DNA of 64,000 bases from Bacillota bacterium (GCA_023398575.1 JAEWSC010000034.1:62001-126000), one strand, 5' to 3'; shown: positions 44,358 to 52,966, numbered from the stretch's first letter. Notes: generated by a model not told the origin, from the letters alone. Program-made: numbers and translations.

Positions 44358-45143
44358 TCATGCTTTATTGTCCGCAAGGTCAAAAAACATATCCTTCCGC
44401 TCACCAATCTTTGAAAAACCCAACTTTTGATACATATTCTTAGGCGTATCCTCTTCATCGGTCACCAGATAAATGATATCACACTTTACATCCAGGGCCT
44501 TATGCACCAAATGCCGCAAGATGGCCGTACCATATCCCCGGCGCTGATATTTCGGAATCACCGTAAAATCCTCAATCTTTGCCACACCTTTATGGATAAA
44601 CAAATCGCAGTTGCCTACCATTTGTCCCTTATCATAGCAGTTATACGAATCTACCCCGCCCTCTTGAACGTAGACCTCACTCCTTCTTAAACAGCGCCTT
44701 TCGCAAAAATCTCTGCCCAGCCGTTCTTTATCGTGCTCAAGGTCACTGTACAACACATCCTCTACCATTTCCCGGCTGTCTACCCTACGTATATCACAGC
44801 CGGAGATTACTTTCCATTGGGCCAGGCAGGCAGTGTTCAGCTGGTAAAAACTATTGGTTGATAGGCTCGCAGTTGGGCTTATCTCCGACAACAACGCAAT
44901 GTCCACCTCGAGACCGGATAAAACGTTCAGGTAACCAGCCTTCTTTGCTCTTCTTGCTTTTATCTCTCTTTCCACAATAGTGGCAATTGCTGCCGGATCG
45001 GCAGATTCCCTGATGTAAGTAAAGTTGTGATAATACATGTCCGGCAAGTTCGGGTCATGAAAACGTATGGTGTCCGGCGTATATGCAGTCTGTGAAAAGC
45101 ACTGATAATAGGCGATCTCGCATTCGATAATTCTCTGATCCAT
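44358..45143 (-). CDS. GNAT acetyltransferase, 261 aa
   Basis: The C-terminal half is a clear GNAT domain (GVAKIEDFTVIPKYQRRGYG, TAILRHLVHKAL, NMYQKLGFSKIGER). The N-terminal half (MDQRIIECEIAYYQCFSQTA onward) is a second, diverged alpha/beta domain. The ATG at 45143 lies 13 bases after GGAGG, a long gap, so the start is not certain. Transcribed alone, away from the DegV gene. Confidence 0.83.
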   Translation of the reverse strand: MDQRIIECEIAYYQCFSQTAYTPDTIRFHDPNLPDMYYHNFTYIRESADPAAIATIVEREIKARRAKKAGYLNVLSGLEVDIALLSEISPTASLSTNSFYQLNTACLAQWKVISGCDIRRVDSREMVEDVLYSDLEHDKERLGRDFCERRCLRRSEVYVQEGGVDSYNCYDKGQMVGNCDLFIHKGVAKIEDFTVIPKYQRRGYGTAILRHLVHKALDVKCDIIYLVTDEEDTPKNMYQKLGFSKIGERKDMFFDLADNKA

Positions 45144-45295
45144 CTTCAGTAAACTGCCTCCTTTTCCATTTCTACCATCATAGTACAGCCGCCTCATTTC
45201 GTCCAGCCTAATATCACTGAAGTCTACAAATGAATCCAAATATATTCACTTCCCATAGAAATGCCAATTTTCGCAAAACTTTCACATTCCCTGCC

Positions 45296-45324
45296 TTGAC
45301 ACCCGAAAATACGATATCTATAAT
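45296..45324 (+). promoter_or_regulatory. Promoter of DegV-family gene
   Basis: Perfect consensus TTGACA (45296-45301), 17 bp, TATAAT (45319-45324). Predicted leader of about 59 nt. Confidence 0.85.
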
Positions 45325-45389
45325 AACCATTGAGAAGGATTGGCAAATGTGATCCTGCGCCTTATTAAAATTGAAATAGAGGCGAAGTT

Positions 45390-46265
45390 ATGATCAGATT
45401 CATCGTAGACAGCACTTGCGACTTGCCCAAGGACATCATGGAGCAGTACGGTATTTTGATGATTCCGCTGCATGTGCTGGTAGATGGTGTCGATTATCGT
45501 GACAAGGTAGAAATCACCGCCGACGAGGTATTTGCCGCTATGCGCAAGGGCATTGTGCCCAAGACCTCCCAGGTTGGGCCAGAAGATGCATATCAAACCT
45601 TTCAGAGCTGCTGTGAGCGGAATGAAGACTTTATTTATCTTTGCTTTTCCGCCGCCTTGTCAGGCACCTACCAGTTATCCCATACCATTATAGCGGAGCT
45701 TAAGCAAAAATACCCGGAAAGAAAAATGCAAGTTGTCGACTCCAAAGGCGGCTCCATCGCCATTGGGCTTATCGCGCTGCAGGGCGTACGGATGATCGAG
45801 GCCGGTCACACGTTTGACGACGTGGTTAAGAACCTGGAATTCCTGGCCGCACATGTGGAGCATATTTTCACCATCGCGGATATCGGCTGGCTCATGAAGG
45901 GCGGGCGTATCAGCAAGCTGCAGGGTGTATTGGGTTCCATACTTGATGTGCGGCCAGTGCTGCATGTGAAAAACGGTCTGATGGAAGTAATCAAAAAGAC
46001 TCGTGGCAGCCAAAAAGCATTGGCTTTGGTGGTTGATACCATGTTGGAGCGCATCGGCGCCTTCCCAGGTCAGATCATTGGTATCTCCCATTCCGATAAT
46101 CTGCCTGGCGTTGAAAAGCTAAAAAAACTGCTCAGCGAAAAGCTTGGCGCAGACAAGTTTATTATCAGTCAAATCGGCAGCGTATTGGGCACGCATCTTG
46201 GCATTAATGCGCTGGGCGTCTTCTTTTTCAACCAGCCGCCAGAGCCATATTACGGGAGGCTATGA
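45390..46265 (+). CDS. DegV-family fatty-acid-binding protein
   Basis: The 291-residue protein begins MIRFIVDSTCDLPKDIMEQY, with the family motifs MIPLHVLVDGVDYRDK, TSQVGPEDAYQTF and SAALSGTYQLSHTI, then the EDD fold. DegV (FakB-type) proteins bind fatty acids and present them to a kinase (FakA) or act as lipid sensors in the cytoplasm. No FakA gene is nearby. RBS GAGGCG precedes the ATG. Confidence 0.93.
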   Translation: MIRFIVDSTCDLPKDIMEQYGILMIPLHVLVDGVDYRDKVEITADEVFAAMRKGIVPKTSQVGPEDAYQTFQSCCERNEDFIYLCFSAALSGTYQLSHTIIAELKQKYPERKMQVVDSKGGSIAIGLIALQGVRMIEAGHTFDDVVKNLEFLAAHVEHIFTIADIGWLMKGGRISKLQGVLGSILDVRPVLHVKNGLMEVIKKTRGSQKALALVVDTMLERIGAFPGQIIGISHSDNLPGVEKLKKLLSEKLGADKFIISQIGSVLGTHLGINALGVFFFNQPPEPYYGRL

Positions 46266-46281
46266 TTAAGTCGTAGGATAA

Positions 46282-46322
46282 GCGGGAAGGGGACCTTTTT
46301 GAAAAGGAGGTCCCCTTCCCGC
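46282..46322 (+). other. Long perfect hairpin after DegV gene
   Basis: GCGGGAAGGGGACCT/AGGTCCCCTTCCCGC, 15 bp perfect, around a TTTTTGAAAAGG core. There is no T-run on either side, so it is not a standard terminator. Confidence 0.6.
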
Positions 46323-46532
46323 ACCCATCCCTCAAAACACTTTATAGAATAGCTTTTCACTTTCCTTGCGCCCGTTCTTCCGCAACGAAAATCATCCACG
46401 TTTCACTTCTTCATTCTCTCATATGATCATCATTCATTTGACTGGCAGGCGTTTTGAGGGCAGACAAGCGCCTGCCTTGCAGTTTCGCTATCTTTTGGAC
46501 ATAGCCGCATCGAATAATCACCTTTCTTTCAC
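46323..46532. other. Intergenic stretch without gene
   Basis: Nothing convincing beyond an 8-bp inverted repeat GGCAGGCG/CGCCTGCC at about 46443-46475, again without a T-run. Confidence 0.4.
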
Positions 46533-46560
46533 TTGACACCTGCATCTTCCATGTTATACT
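46533..46560 (+). promoter_or_regulatory. Promoter of small membrane protein-nitroreductase operon
   Basis: TTGACA (46533-46538), 16 bp, TATACT (46555-46560). The leader of about 140 nt before the first gene holds a GCCC/GGGC hairpin but no terminator. Confidence 0.7.
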
Positions 46561-46707
46561 GTTCCATGCATTCACGCATTGCCAATATCAAAGCGCAACA
46601 GCAATGCAGTGCATTTTGCCCATATGGTATAACTCTCCATCGGGCATGAATACATTAGCTTATCGAATACTAAACAGCATTCACTGTCTATATAAAGGAG
46701 CGCATTC

Positions 46708-46989
46708 ATGCGGGCAACAGGTAAGCTTTTGGTCTTTTTGGGTATCGTATCCCTGCTGGCCGGGGGCTATGGTTATGCCATCATGCACTCCTCCAATATA
46801 CCCGGCTTAACCGGCTGGGTCGCCGAAACCTATGTGCATATCGGCGGTATGCGCTTGAGTCTGCGCTATCCGCAGCTTTTGTTTCGCGGGCTGCAAGCCT
46901 TTACCGTAACTTACCGGGAAGGACTTGCCTTGGCCGGCTTCAGCGGCATGGTGATCGGCGGCCTTATGTCCAGGAGGTGGCAGCCATGA
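46708..46989 (+). CDS. Small membrane protein, 93 aa
   Basis: Starts MRATGKLLVFLGIVSLLAGG, then one loop, and ends with a second hydrophobic segment (LALAGFSGMVIGGLMSRRWQ). Two predicted membrane helices. RBS AAAGGAG precedes the ATG and its stop overlaps the nitroreductase start, so it is a real translated gene. Function unknown. Confidence 0.75.
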   Translation: MRATGKLLVFLGIVSLLAGGYGYAIMHSSNIPGLTGWVAETYVHIGGMRLSLRYPQLLFRGLQAFTVTYREGLALAGFSGMVIGGLMSRRWQP

Positions 46990-47594
46990 CCGTTATGGAA
47001 GCCATTCAAAAGCGCAGGTCTGCCCGATCCTATCTGGATAGACCCATTGAGGATACTATCATTGCGGAATTGCTGGAAGCAGCCCGTCTGGCACCTACCG
47101 GCGGCAATGGTCAGAACCATGTGTTCGGCGTTGTAAAGGATCAACAAATCAAGCAGGCCTTGGCCCGTGCATCTGGAAACCAAATGTGGATTGCACAAGC
47201 CCCCGTAGTAATCGCATGCTGCGCACGCCTGGAGGCAGATTTGAATGATCTGCCAGCGTCTGACTTTGGCCTTCGCGTCAACGAGCTTCGCTTTACCAAA
47301 CCATTCATTCAGTATTTGAACGCCTATCCGGATAGAAGAGCTGTCGGTTCTCTATTTGCAAATGCTGCGCCTCTGATTCCCGCCGAGCATATGGTGCTGG
47401 CCGCCGCTGCCCACGGCATTCAAGCATGCTTCATCGGCTGGATGGATGTACTGGAGGCCGGCCGCATCTTAAATCTACCCGACGACATGGTATGCCTGTT
47501 TTTGCTGCCCATGGGCTATCCCAAATGTGAACCTGGCAAGAAAAAGCTAAAGAGCATACAAGAGATCTCCTTCACCGACAGATACGGCGAATAA
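46986..47594 (+). CDS. Nitroreductase-family FMN oxidoreductase
   Basis: The 202-residue protein has MEAIQKRRSARSYLDRPIED, the FMN-binding start, and LLEAARLAPTGGNGQNHVFG plus the AAAAHGIQACFIGWM motif. These enzymes reduce nitro groups, quinones or flavins with NAD(P)H. The ATG at 46986 overlaps the previous stop (ATGA) and has AGGAGG. Confidence 0.93.
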   Translation: MTVMEAIQKRRSARSYLDRPIEDTIIAELLEAARLAPTGGNGQNHVFGVVKDQQIKQALARASGNQMWIAQAPVVIACCARLEADLNDLPASDFGLRVNELRFTKPFIQYLNAYPDRRAVGSLFANAAPLIPAEHMVLAAAAHGIQACFIGWMDVLEAGRILNLPDDMVCLFLLPMGYPKCEPGKKKLKSIQEISFTDRYGE

Positions 47595-47629
47595 GTATAT
47601 AGCACAGTGTTTTCCGCGCAAAATTGTTG

Positions 47630-47658
47630 TTGCGCGCAAGCGCATTGTCATGTATAAT
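47630..47658 (+). promoter_or_regulatory. Promoter of second leader-regulated GNAT gene
   Basis: TTGCGC (47630-47635), 17 bp, TATAAT (47653-47658). The -10 box is perfect and the -35 box is weak. The predicted leader runs from about 47665 to 47876. Confidence 0.65.
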
Positions 47659-47687
47659 GTTTCCATTAAATCAAAAGGGGTGTCGTG

Positions 47688-47699
47688 ATGGTTTACTGA
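47688..47699 (+). CDS. Three-codon leader peptide MVY
   Basis: AAAAGGGG followed by ATG-GTT-TAC-TGA in the leader RNA, with an in-frame GTG just before. A frame this short can only act in regulation. CTGATC (47696-47701), overlapping its stop codon, can pair with GATCAG (47756-47761), which is one arm of the antiterminator. A ribosome held on the short frame would free that arm. The role is inferred from base pairing. Confidence 0.6.
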   Translation: MVY

Positions 47700-47754
47700 T
47701 CTGATTTACAACGAAAAGCGTAAGGCCCAAGAGGGTCTTGGTTTTGTTGGAATT

Positions 47755-47815
47755 GGATCAGCGATAGCCACACGCGGCAGGGCATAGGCCCTGGCTGTCT
47801 TTGTGCGTATGATCC
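47755..47815 (+). promoter_or_regulatory. Antiterminator structure in GNAT leader
   Basis: GGATCA (47755-47760) pairs with TGATCC (47810-47815). Inside it GATAGCCA (47763-47770) pairs with TGGCTGTC (47792-47799), and GGGC/GCCC forms the tip. The right outer arm is also the left arm of the terminator, so the two folds exclude each other. A separate CCAAGA/TCTTGG hairpin lies at 47727-47741. Confidence 0.7.
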
Positions 47816-47842
47816 TTTCCGGCAAAACGGAAGGGATTTTTT
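47812..47842 (+). terminator. Leader terminator (attenuator) before second GNAT gene
   Basis: ATCCTTTCCG/CGGAAGGGAT, ten bp with one G-U pair, loop GCAAAA, then a T-run. It lies 35 bp upstream of the acetyltransferase ATG. Confidence 0.85.
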
Positions 47843-47876
47843 ATTACCCATCCAATCAAAAAGGAAACCATAACAT

Positions 47877-48422
47877 ATGAGCCTGATACTGGAAACAAAG
47901 CGCCTTACCCTGCGCCCTTTTGATCAAGGTGACATGCAAGCGGTTATCACTATCAGCACCAATCCGTGTGTCTCCCGCTATATGCAGGATATGATCTACC
48001 CTACAGAGCAAGAGGCATCCGTTTGGATCAGCATGCTCGCCCGCTTGTATGATCCAGCCGCTCCTTTCATCGTGTTAGCGATCGTACCCAAAGGTAACCT
48101 GGAGCCAGTGGGTTATATCGGCCTGCATCCCAAGGAAGAACTGGATAATGCGGTTGAAATTCTCTATGCCGTAGCGAACGACATGCAGAATCAAGGGTAT
48201 GCCACCGAAGCCGCGGTTGCGCTGATTCATTGGTGCTTCGAAACAACGGATACACCATTCATCTCCGCCATCGTAAAGCCCGATAATATTCCATCCGCTC
48301 GTGTAGTTCAAAAGCTGGGCTTTGAGCAACACGGTGAGGCAACCATTCCCTACAACGGCAAAGAAACACTTTTTCACTATTACCGACTGACTTCCCCCAC
48401 CAGACAAAAATACGCAACATGA
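47877..48422 (+). CDS. GNAT acetyltransferase, RimJ-like, 181 aa
   Basis: A single GNAT domain starting LILETKRLTLRPFDQGDMQA. Coenzyme loop NDMQNQGYATEAAVALIHW, and NIPSARVVQKLGFEQHGEAT near the end. RimJ/RimL-type enzymes acetylate ribosomal protein N-termini, and relatives modify small molecules. The leader attenuator suggests it is turned on by translation stress. RBS AAGGA precedes the ATG. Confidence 0.9.
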   Translation: MSLILETKRLTLRPFDQGDMQAVITISTNPCVSRYMQDMIYPTEQEASVWISMLARLYDPAAPFIVLAIVPKGNLEPVGYIGLHPKEELDNAVEILYAVANDMQNQGYATEAAVALIHWCFETTDTPFISAIVKPDNIPSARVVQKLGFEQHGEATIPYNGKETLFHYYRLTSPTRQKYAT

Positions 48423-48437
48423 AAGCGAGGAAGCATT

Positions 48438-49334
48438 ATGCCCGTGACCATGCGTCATTACACCGAAGAAAAACTGTATACTAACAAGGACTATCTAAAA
48501 GTACGAGATTTTCTTTTTCACTTGAACAAAACAAAGCTTTTATCGCCCAATTTTCCCTGGGGCCGCTGGGAATGGATGATCGGACACGGCTGCCTGGATG
48601 ACAGGTATCTTAACCGCATTCTCATCTGGGAAGACGATGGCAAGATCGTCGCTTTGGCCACTTATGAAAGCGAACTGGGCGACGGTTTTTTCTGCGTGGA
48701 TGAAAGATATGCGTTCCTAAAATCAGAAATGCTGAAGGAGGCAAAGCCGTCCCTTCACAAGGAAGGTAAATTCCGCGTGATCATCAATGATTGCGACCGG
48801 GATTTCCAGCGTGCTGCCTGGGCCATGGGATATGTGCCAACCCAGGATAAGGAGCAGATTGCCGCGATTGATATTAATGAAAGCCTGCGCTACGATCTGC
48901 CCGAAGGCTATTCCATTGTCAGCATGGCGGATGACTGGAACTGGCATCAGTATGACCGTTGCCTGTGGCGTGGCTTTAACCACCCCGGCGAGCCCAGCGG
49001 CTCAGAAGAATCCATCTCTATCCGTAAGCGCATGCTGTCCGGCCCAACCGTCGAGCCCCATGCCGTTGTATGTGTCGTGGCCCCCAACGGCAATTATGTG
49101 TCTCACTGCGGAACATGGTACATTCCAGGAGAGACATATGCACTGGTGGAACCGGTGGCCACCGACCCGGATTACCGGCGCCTGGGCCTGGGGAAGGCCG
49201 CTGTTTTGGAGGCTGTAATCCGCTGCGGTAAACGCGGCGCCAAGCAGGCGCTGGTCGGATCCAGCCAGCAGTTTTACTACAGCATCGGTTTTGCGCCCAT
49301 CAACAATGAAACCTGGTGGGCGTTTAGGGGCTAA
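48438..49334 (+). CDS. Tandem GNAT acetyltransferase, 298 aa
   Basis: Two GNAT-type domains: an N-terminal one (residues 1-140: ILIWEDDGKIVALATYESEL, with degenerate coenzyme loop) and a complete C-terminal one (PVATDPDYRRLGLGKAAVLE, SSQQFYYSIGFAPINNE). It follows the RimJ-like gene by 15 bp, so both are likely under the attenuator. RBS GAGGAAG. Substrate unknown. Confidence 0.87.
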   Translation: MPVTMRHYTEEKLYTNKDYLKVRDFLFHLNKTKLLSPNFPWGRWEWMIGHGCLDDRYLNRILIWEDDGKIVALATYESELGDGFFCVDERYAFLKSEMLKEAKPSLHKEGKFRVIINDCDRDFQRAAWAMGYVPTQDKEQIAAIDINESLRYDLPEGYSIVSMADDWNWHQYDRCLWRGFNHPGEPSGSEESISIRKRMLSGPTVEPHAVVCVVAPNGNYVSHCGTWYIPGETYALVEPVATDPDYRRLGLGKAAVLEAVIRCGKRGAKQALVGSSQQFYYSIGFAPINNETWWAFRG

Positions 49335-49367
49335 AACGCTGCACTAGCTTATTAACTGCAATGAAAA

Positions 49368-49405
49368 TGCCGCCGGCAAGTGAAAGACTGTACTCCGGCG
49401 GCACT
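49368..49405. terminator. Bidirectional terminator between GNAT and AraC genes
   Basis: TGCCGCCGG/CCGGCGGCA nine-bp stem, with TGTTTT on the plus strand and CATTTTC on the minus strand. Confidence 0.75.
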
Positions 49406-49421
49406 GTTTTACTTATCCATT

Positions 49422-50273
49422 TTATTTCTCGGCTGTCTTCCTGGATACAGTGCGGTACTCTGTTGGAGACATGCCGCCTTTTAATGTAAACTGCCGGATC
49501 AAGTATGTATCGTAAGCAAAGCCTGTGGTACGGGCAATTTCATTCAGACTCATGGCGGTGTGAGTCAAAAGATCTCCCGCTACCTTTAGCCTGTGGGATA
49601 GCAGATAGCCCATGGCCGTCTGGCCGCACCGCTGCTGAAAAAGGGTGTTGAGCGACACACGGTTCAGATTTGCGCAGCGGGTTAAATCCCCCAAGGTAAT
49701 CTTATCGGGATAGTGGGCATGTATGTATTCCAGCACCATGTCTACAGGTGATTGACCCTCCACCCGGCTCAAATCCTCCAGCAGTCCCAGAATTTGAATC
49801 AGGTACCGCTTGATTCTGCACACCCAGCGGGCATCGCTTTGTGCAAAGGTTTCTGTACCCAGCATAAAAAACCATTCCAAAAGCTTGGGAAATGCCTTTT
49901 CGGTAACGGTTGGAACACCAAAGTGCCTGCCATCCCTCTGAAATAATGAGAGGCCTGTCTTGATTTTCAGATACGGCGAAAAATAATCGCCTGTAGGCGT
50001 AATTGGCGCGGTATGAAAGAAATCAGGATGAAAGCGGAAGGATTGAGCAGCCGCACCCCCTTGCTTTGCGAAATGGACACTGTCCTTCCCTGCAAGACAC
50101 AGAATACCAGGAGCGCAGATGCTTACCGGCCGGCCGTTTATCTTCCCGCTTACCGTGCCATCGGTGATATACACCAGGGTGTATCTGTTTTCGTAGGGCA
50201 GGCTTAAAAAGTCCTCTACGGGAGAAAACTCAATAGGCACGGTCCTCTTTTTATATCGGTCTAGTTGCGGCAT
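49422..50273 (-). CDS. AraC-family transcriptional regulator
   Basis: The 283-residue protein has an N-terminal cupin-like sensor (VPIEFSPVEDFLSLPYENRY, CAPGILCLAGKDSVHF) and a C-terminal pair of helix-turn-helices (ITLGDLTRCANLNRVSLNTL; SLNEIARTTGFAYDTYLIRQ, ending GMSPTEYRTV). The ATG at 50273 is chosen because AGGTG lies just upstream and this gives the usual AraC length; a longer reading would run into the GAPDH gene. It is divergent from GAPDH. Confidence 0.87.
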   Translation of the reverse strand: MPQLDRYKKRTVPIEFSPVEDFLSLPYENRYTLVYITDGTVSGKINGRPVSICAPGILCLAGKDSVHFAKQGGAAAQSFRFHPDFFHTAPITPTGDYFSPYLKIKTGLSLFQRDGRHFGVPTVTEKAFPKLLEWFFMLGTETFAQSDARWVCRIKRYLIQILGLLEDLSRVEGQSPVDMVLEYIHAHYPDKITLGDLTRCANLNRVSLNTLFQQRCGQTAMGYLLSHRLKVAGDLLTHTAMSLNEIARTTGFAYDTYLIRQFTLKGGMSPTEYRTVSRKTAEK

Positions 50274-50297
50274 ATGCATCACCTGACAGATTGTATA

Positions 50298-50348
50298 GTG
50301 AAATACTTCACATAAAGCATTGTACCATAAAACCGCCAGCGGTATAAT
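50298..50348 (+). promoter_or_regulatory. GAPDH promoter with nearby palindrome
   Basis: TTGTAC (50320-50325), 17 bp, TATAAT (50343-50348). A palindrome GTGAA-ATAC-TTCAC (50298-50311) lies just upstream, between the divergent araC-type and GAPDH genes, and could bind the AraC-type protein. Confidence 0.6.
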
Positions 50349-50396
50349 AATATTGTCCAGGCCGGATATACTGCTGACAATGAAAGGGGTTTTTTT

Positions 50397-51398
50397 ATGG
50401 CCATCAACATCGCAATCAACGGGTTCGGCAGAATCGGAAGGCTGGCCTTCCGTCAGCTCTTTCAATCACAAGGCGTTACCATCGCGGCCATCAACGACCT
50501 GACCAGTCCGCAAATGCTGGCCCACTTGTTAAAATACGATACCACCCAAGGCCGCTACGATAAAAAGGTGGGCTTTGGTGAAGGCAGCTTAAGCGTAGAG
50601 GGCATACAGATACCGATTCTTGCGGAAAGAGACCCCAAGCTTTTGCCCTGGAAAGCCATGAACATTGACCTTGTATTAGAATGCACAGGCTTTTTCGCAT
50701 CTAAAAAAGCCGCTTCTGCCCATCTTGACGCAGGCGCGAAAAAGGTGCTCATCTCCACTGCCGCCGGCAAGGACCTGCCCACCATTGTGTTTGGCATCAA
50801 CCATCAAGTGCTGACCAAAGAGGACACCATCGTTTCAGCCGCTTCCTGCACCACCAACTGCCTGGCACCCATGGTCTATCATCTGAATGAACTGGCGCCC
50901 ATCAAAAAAGGATTCATGACAACCATCCACGCCTACACCAATGATCAAAACACACTGGATGGCCCTCACGCCAAGGGCGACCTGCGAAGGGCCCGTACAG
51001 CGGCTGGTAACATCATTCCCACCACCACCGGCGCGGCCAAAGCCATCGGCCTGGTCATCCCCTCCCTTTCCGGCAAACTGGATGGCACCTCCCAGCGTGT
51101 ACCGGTGATGACAGGCTCACTGACGGAACTGACCGCGGTTGTCCAGGGCAGCGTAACAGCTGAAGCCATCAACCAGAAAATGGCAAGCATCCAGTCTCCG
51201 GAATATGGTTACACGGATGAGGAACTTGTATCCTCCGATATCATCGGCATGACCTATGGGGGATTGTTTGACGCGACCCAGACAAAGGTAACAGATCTGG
51301 ATGGCGATACATTGGTAAAGATCGCCGCCTGGTACGACAATGAAAACTCCTTTACCAGCCAAATGGTGCGTACCGCCAAATATATGGCGAAGTTATAA
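50397..51398 (+). CDS. gap: Glyceraldehyde-3-phosphate dehydrogenase, type I
   Basis: The 333-residue glycolytic enzyme converts glyceraldehyde-3-phosphate to 1,3-bisphosphoglycerate with NAD. Motifs: INGFGRIGRLAFRQ (NAD fold), catalytic Cys151 in SAASCTTNCLAP, HAYTNDQNTLDGPH, and the C-terminal WYDNENSF. Normal length. No phosphoglycerate kinase gene follows, so gap stands alone here. RBS AAAGGGG. Confidence 0.97.
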   Translation: MAINIAINGFGRIGRLAFRQLFQSQGVTIAAINDLTSPQMLAHLLKYDTTQGRYDKKVGFGEGSLSVEGIQIPILAERDPKLLPWKAMNIDLVLECTGFFASKKAASAHLDAGAKKVLISTAAGKDLPTIVFGINHQVLTKEDTIVSAASCTTNCLAPMVYHLNELAPIKKGFMTTIHAYTNDQNTLDGPHAKGDLRRARTAAGNIIPTTTGAAKAIGLVIPSLSGKLDGTSQRVPVMTGSLTELTAVVQGSVTAEAINQKMASIQSPEYGYTDEELVSSDIIGMTYGGLFDATQTKVTDLDGDTLVKIAAWYDNENSFTSQMVRTAKYMAKL

Positions 51399-51422
51399 AA
51401 ATAAGTTGTTGAATATATTCTT

Positions 51423-51458
51423 CCCGGCATTCACGCATGTGGATGCCGGGTTTCTTTT
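51423..51458 (+). terminator. Terminator of gap
   Basis: CCCGGCAT/ATGCCGGG eight-bp stem followed by TTTCTTTT. Confidence 0.8.
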
Positions 51459-51525
51459 GTCTCAACAAAGCGCTTTTTGCTGTCATTATCCATTTATACT
51501 TTTTCTAAAAATTTACGCGGAAGGG

Positions 51526-51553
51526 TTGACAAGAATGACGTCCATGATATAAT
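51526..51553 (+). promoter_or_regulatory. Promoter of metY-like gene
   Basis: TTGACA (51526-51531), 16 bp, TATAAT (51548-51553) with TG before it (extended -10). Immediately after comes a 9-bp motif repeated in tandem (TATAATACC, TATAATTCC, then TAGTAATTA), a likely regulator site. No riboswitch-like fold was seen. Confidence 0.75.
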
Positions 51554-51609
51554 ACCTATAATTCCTAGTAATTAAATATGTTTTATGATATTGAAGGAGG
51601 ACCCACACA

Positions 51610-52911
51610 ATGCCCGAAACAAAGAAAGCCTGGCGTTTTGAAACCCAGCAGATTCACATCGGTCAGGAAGCGCCCGATCCCGCCACCGATTCCCGGGCCG
51701 TGCCCATTTACCAAACTACATCTTACGTTTTCCCCAACGCAAAAAGCGCCGCCGCCCGTTTCAGCCTTCAAGAAGGCGGTAACATTTACACCCGCATCAT
51801 GAACCCCACCAGCGATGTGTTTGAAAAGCGTATTGCCGCGCTGGAAGGTGGCGTGGCGGCGCTGGCCACGGCCTCCGGCTCAGCGGCCACCACCTACGCC
51901 ATCATGAACATTGCCTTCGCCGGCGATCATATTGTATCCGCCACCACCATTTATGGCGGCACCTACAACCTGTTCGCCCATACCCTGCACGACTACGGCA
52001 TTGAAACCACCTTTGTCCACCCTGATGAAGATGGCATCAAAGGCTTTGAAAAAGCCATCAGGCCCAATACCAAGGCGATCTTCATTGAATCACTGGGCAA
52101 CCCCAACTCCAGCATCGTGGATGTGAATGCCTATGCTGCCCTGGCCCACAAGCACGGCATTCCCTTGATTGTGGACAACACCTTCGCCACGCCTTATCTT
52201 TTCCGCCCCTTTGAGCATGGGGCAGACATTGTGGTTCATTCCGCCACCAAATTCATTGGCGGCCACGGCACAGCCATTGGCGGCGTGATTATAGACAGCG
52301 GCAAGTTCGACTGGTCCGCCTCCGGCAAGTTTCCCAAATTCACAACCCCCGACCCCAGCTATCACGGCCTGAAATTGTGGGATGCGGTAGGCAGCCTGGC
52401 CTATATCATCCGCGCCCGTGTCATTCTTTTACGCGACACCGGTGCCGCCCTGGCCCCACTAAATTCCTTTTTGTTCCTGCAGGGGCTGGAAACCTTATCC
52501 CTGAGGGTGGAACGCCACGTAGAAAACACACTGAAAATTGTGGACTTTTTGAAAAGCCACCCCAAGGTGGAAAGGGTCAACCACCCCTCCCTGCCCAGCA
52601 GCGGCTACAAAGAGCTATATGACAAGTACTTCCCCAAAGGCGCGGGCTCCATTTTCACCTTTGAAATCAAGGGCGGCCAGGAGGAAGCCAAGGCCTTTAT
52701 TGACAAGCTGCAAATCTTCTCCCTGCTGGCAAATGTAGCCGATGTGAAATCTCTGGTCATCCACCCTGCCAGCACCACCCACTCGCAATTGACCGAATCC
52801 GAGCTGGCCAAGAGCGGCATCTGGCCGGGCACCATCCGCCTGTCCATTGGTATCGAGCATGTGGATGACTTGATCGAAGATTTGAGCCAGGCTTTTGATG
52901 CCATCGGCTGA
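51610..52911 (+). CDS. metY: O-acetylhomoserine sulfhydrylase (Cys/Met PLP enzyme)
   Basis: The 433-residue enzyme makes homocysteine (or methionine analogues) from O-acetylhomoserine and sulfide. PLP-binding Lys214 lies in VHSATKFIGGHG. Further marks are RIMNPTSDVFEKRIAALEGG, EGVA-type ASGSAATTY, and LDNTFATPYLFRPFEHG-like segments. The family also includes cystathionine lyases and gamma-synthases; the long middle insertion (PDPSYHGLKLW) favours the sulfhydrylase group. RBS GGAGGAC. Confidence 0.93.
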   Translation: MPETKKAWRFETQQIHIGQEAPDPATDSRAVPIYQTTSYVFPNAKSAAARFSLQEGGNIYTRIMNPTSDVFEKRIAALEGGVAALATASGSAATTYAIMNIAFAGDHIVSATTIYGGTYNLFAHTLHDYGIETTFVHPDEDGIKGFEKAIRPNTKAIFIESLGNPNSSIVDVNAYAALAHKHGIPLIVDNTFATPYLFRPFEHGADIVVHSATKFIGGHGTAIGGVIIDSGKFDWSASGKFPKFTTPDPSYHGLKLWDAVGSLAYIIRARVILLRDTGAALAPLNSFLFLQGLETLSLRVERHVENTLKIVDFLKSHPKVERVNHPSLPSSGYKELYDKYFPKGAGSIFTFEIKGGQEEAKAFIDKLQIFSLLANVADVKSLVIHPASTTHSQLTESELAKSGIWPGTIRLSIGIEHVDDLIEDLSQAFDAIG

Positions 52912-52926
52912 CAGACAGTATAAGTA

Positions 52927-52958
52927 AAAAGGCGCAGCTGTTTTCCGCTGCGCCTTTT
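52927..52958. terminator. Bidirectional terminator between metY and flavodoxin genes
   Basis: AAAAGGCGCAGC/GCTGCGCCTTTT with an eight-base loop, and T-runs on both strands. Confidence 0.85.
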
Positions 52959-52966
52959 GTCATTGA

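Noticed and set aside
46282..46322. Hairpin taken as a DegV terminator
   Set aside because: No T-run on either strand; listed as an unexplained structure instead.
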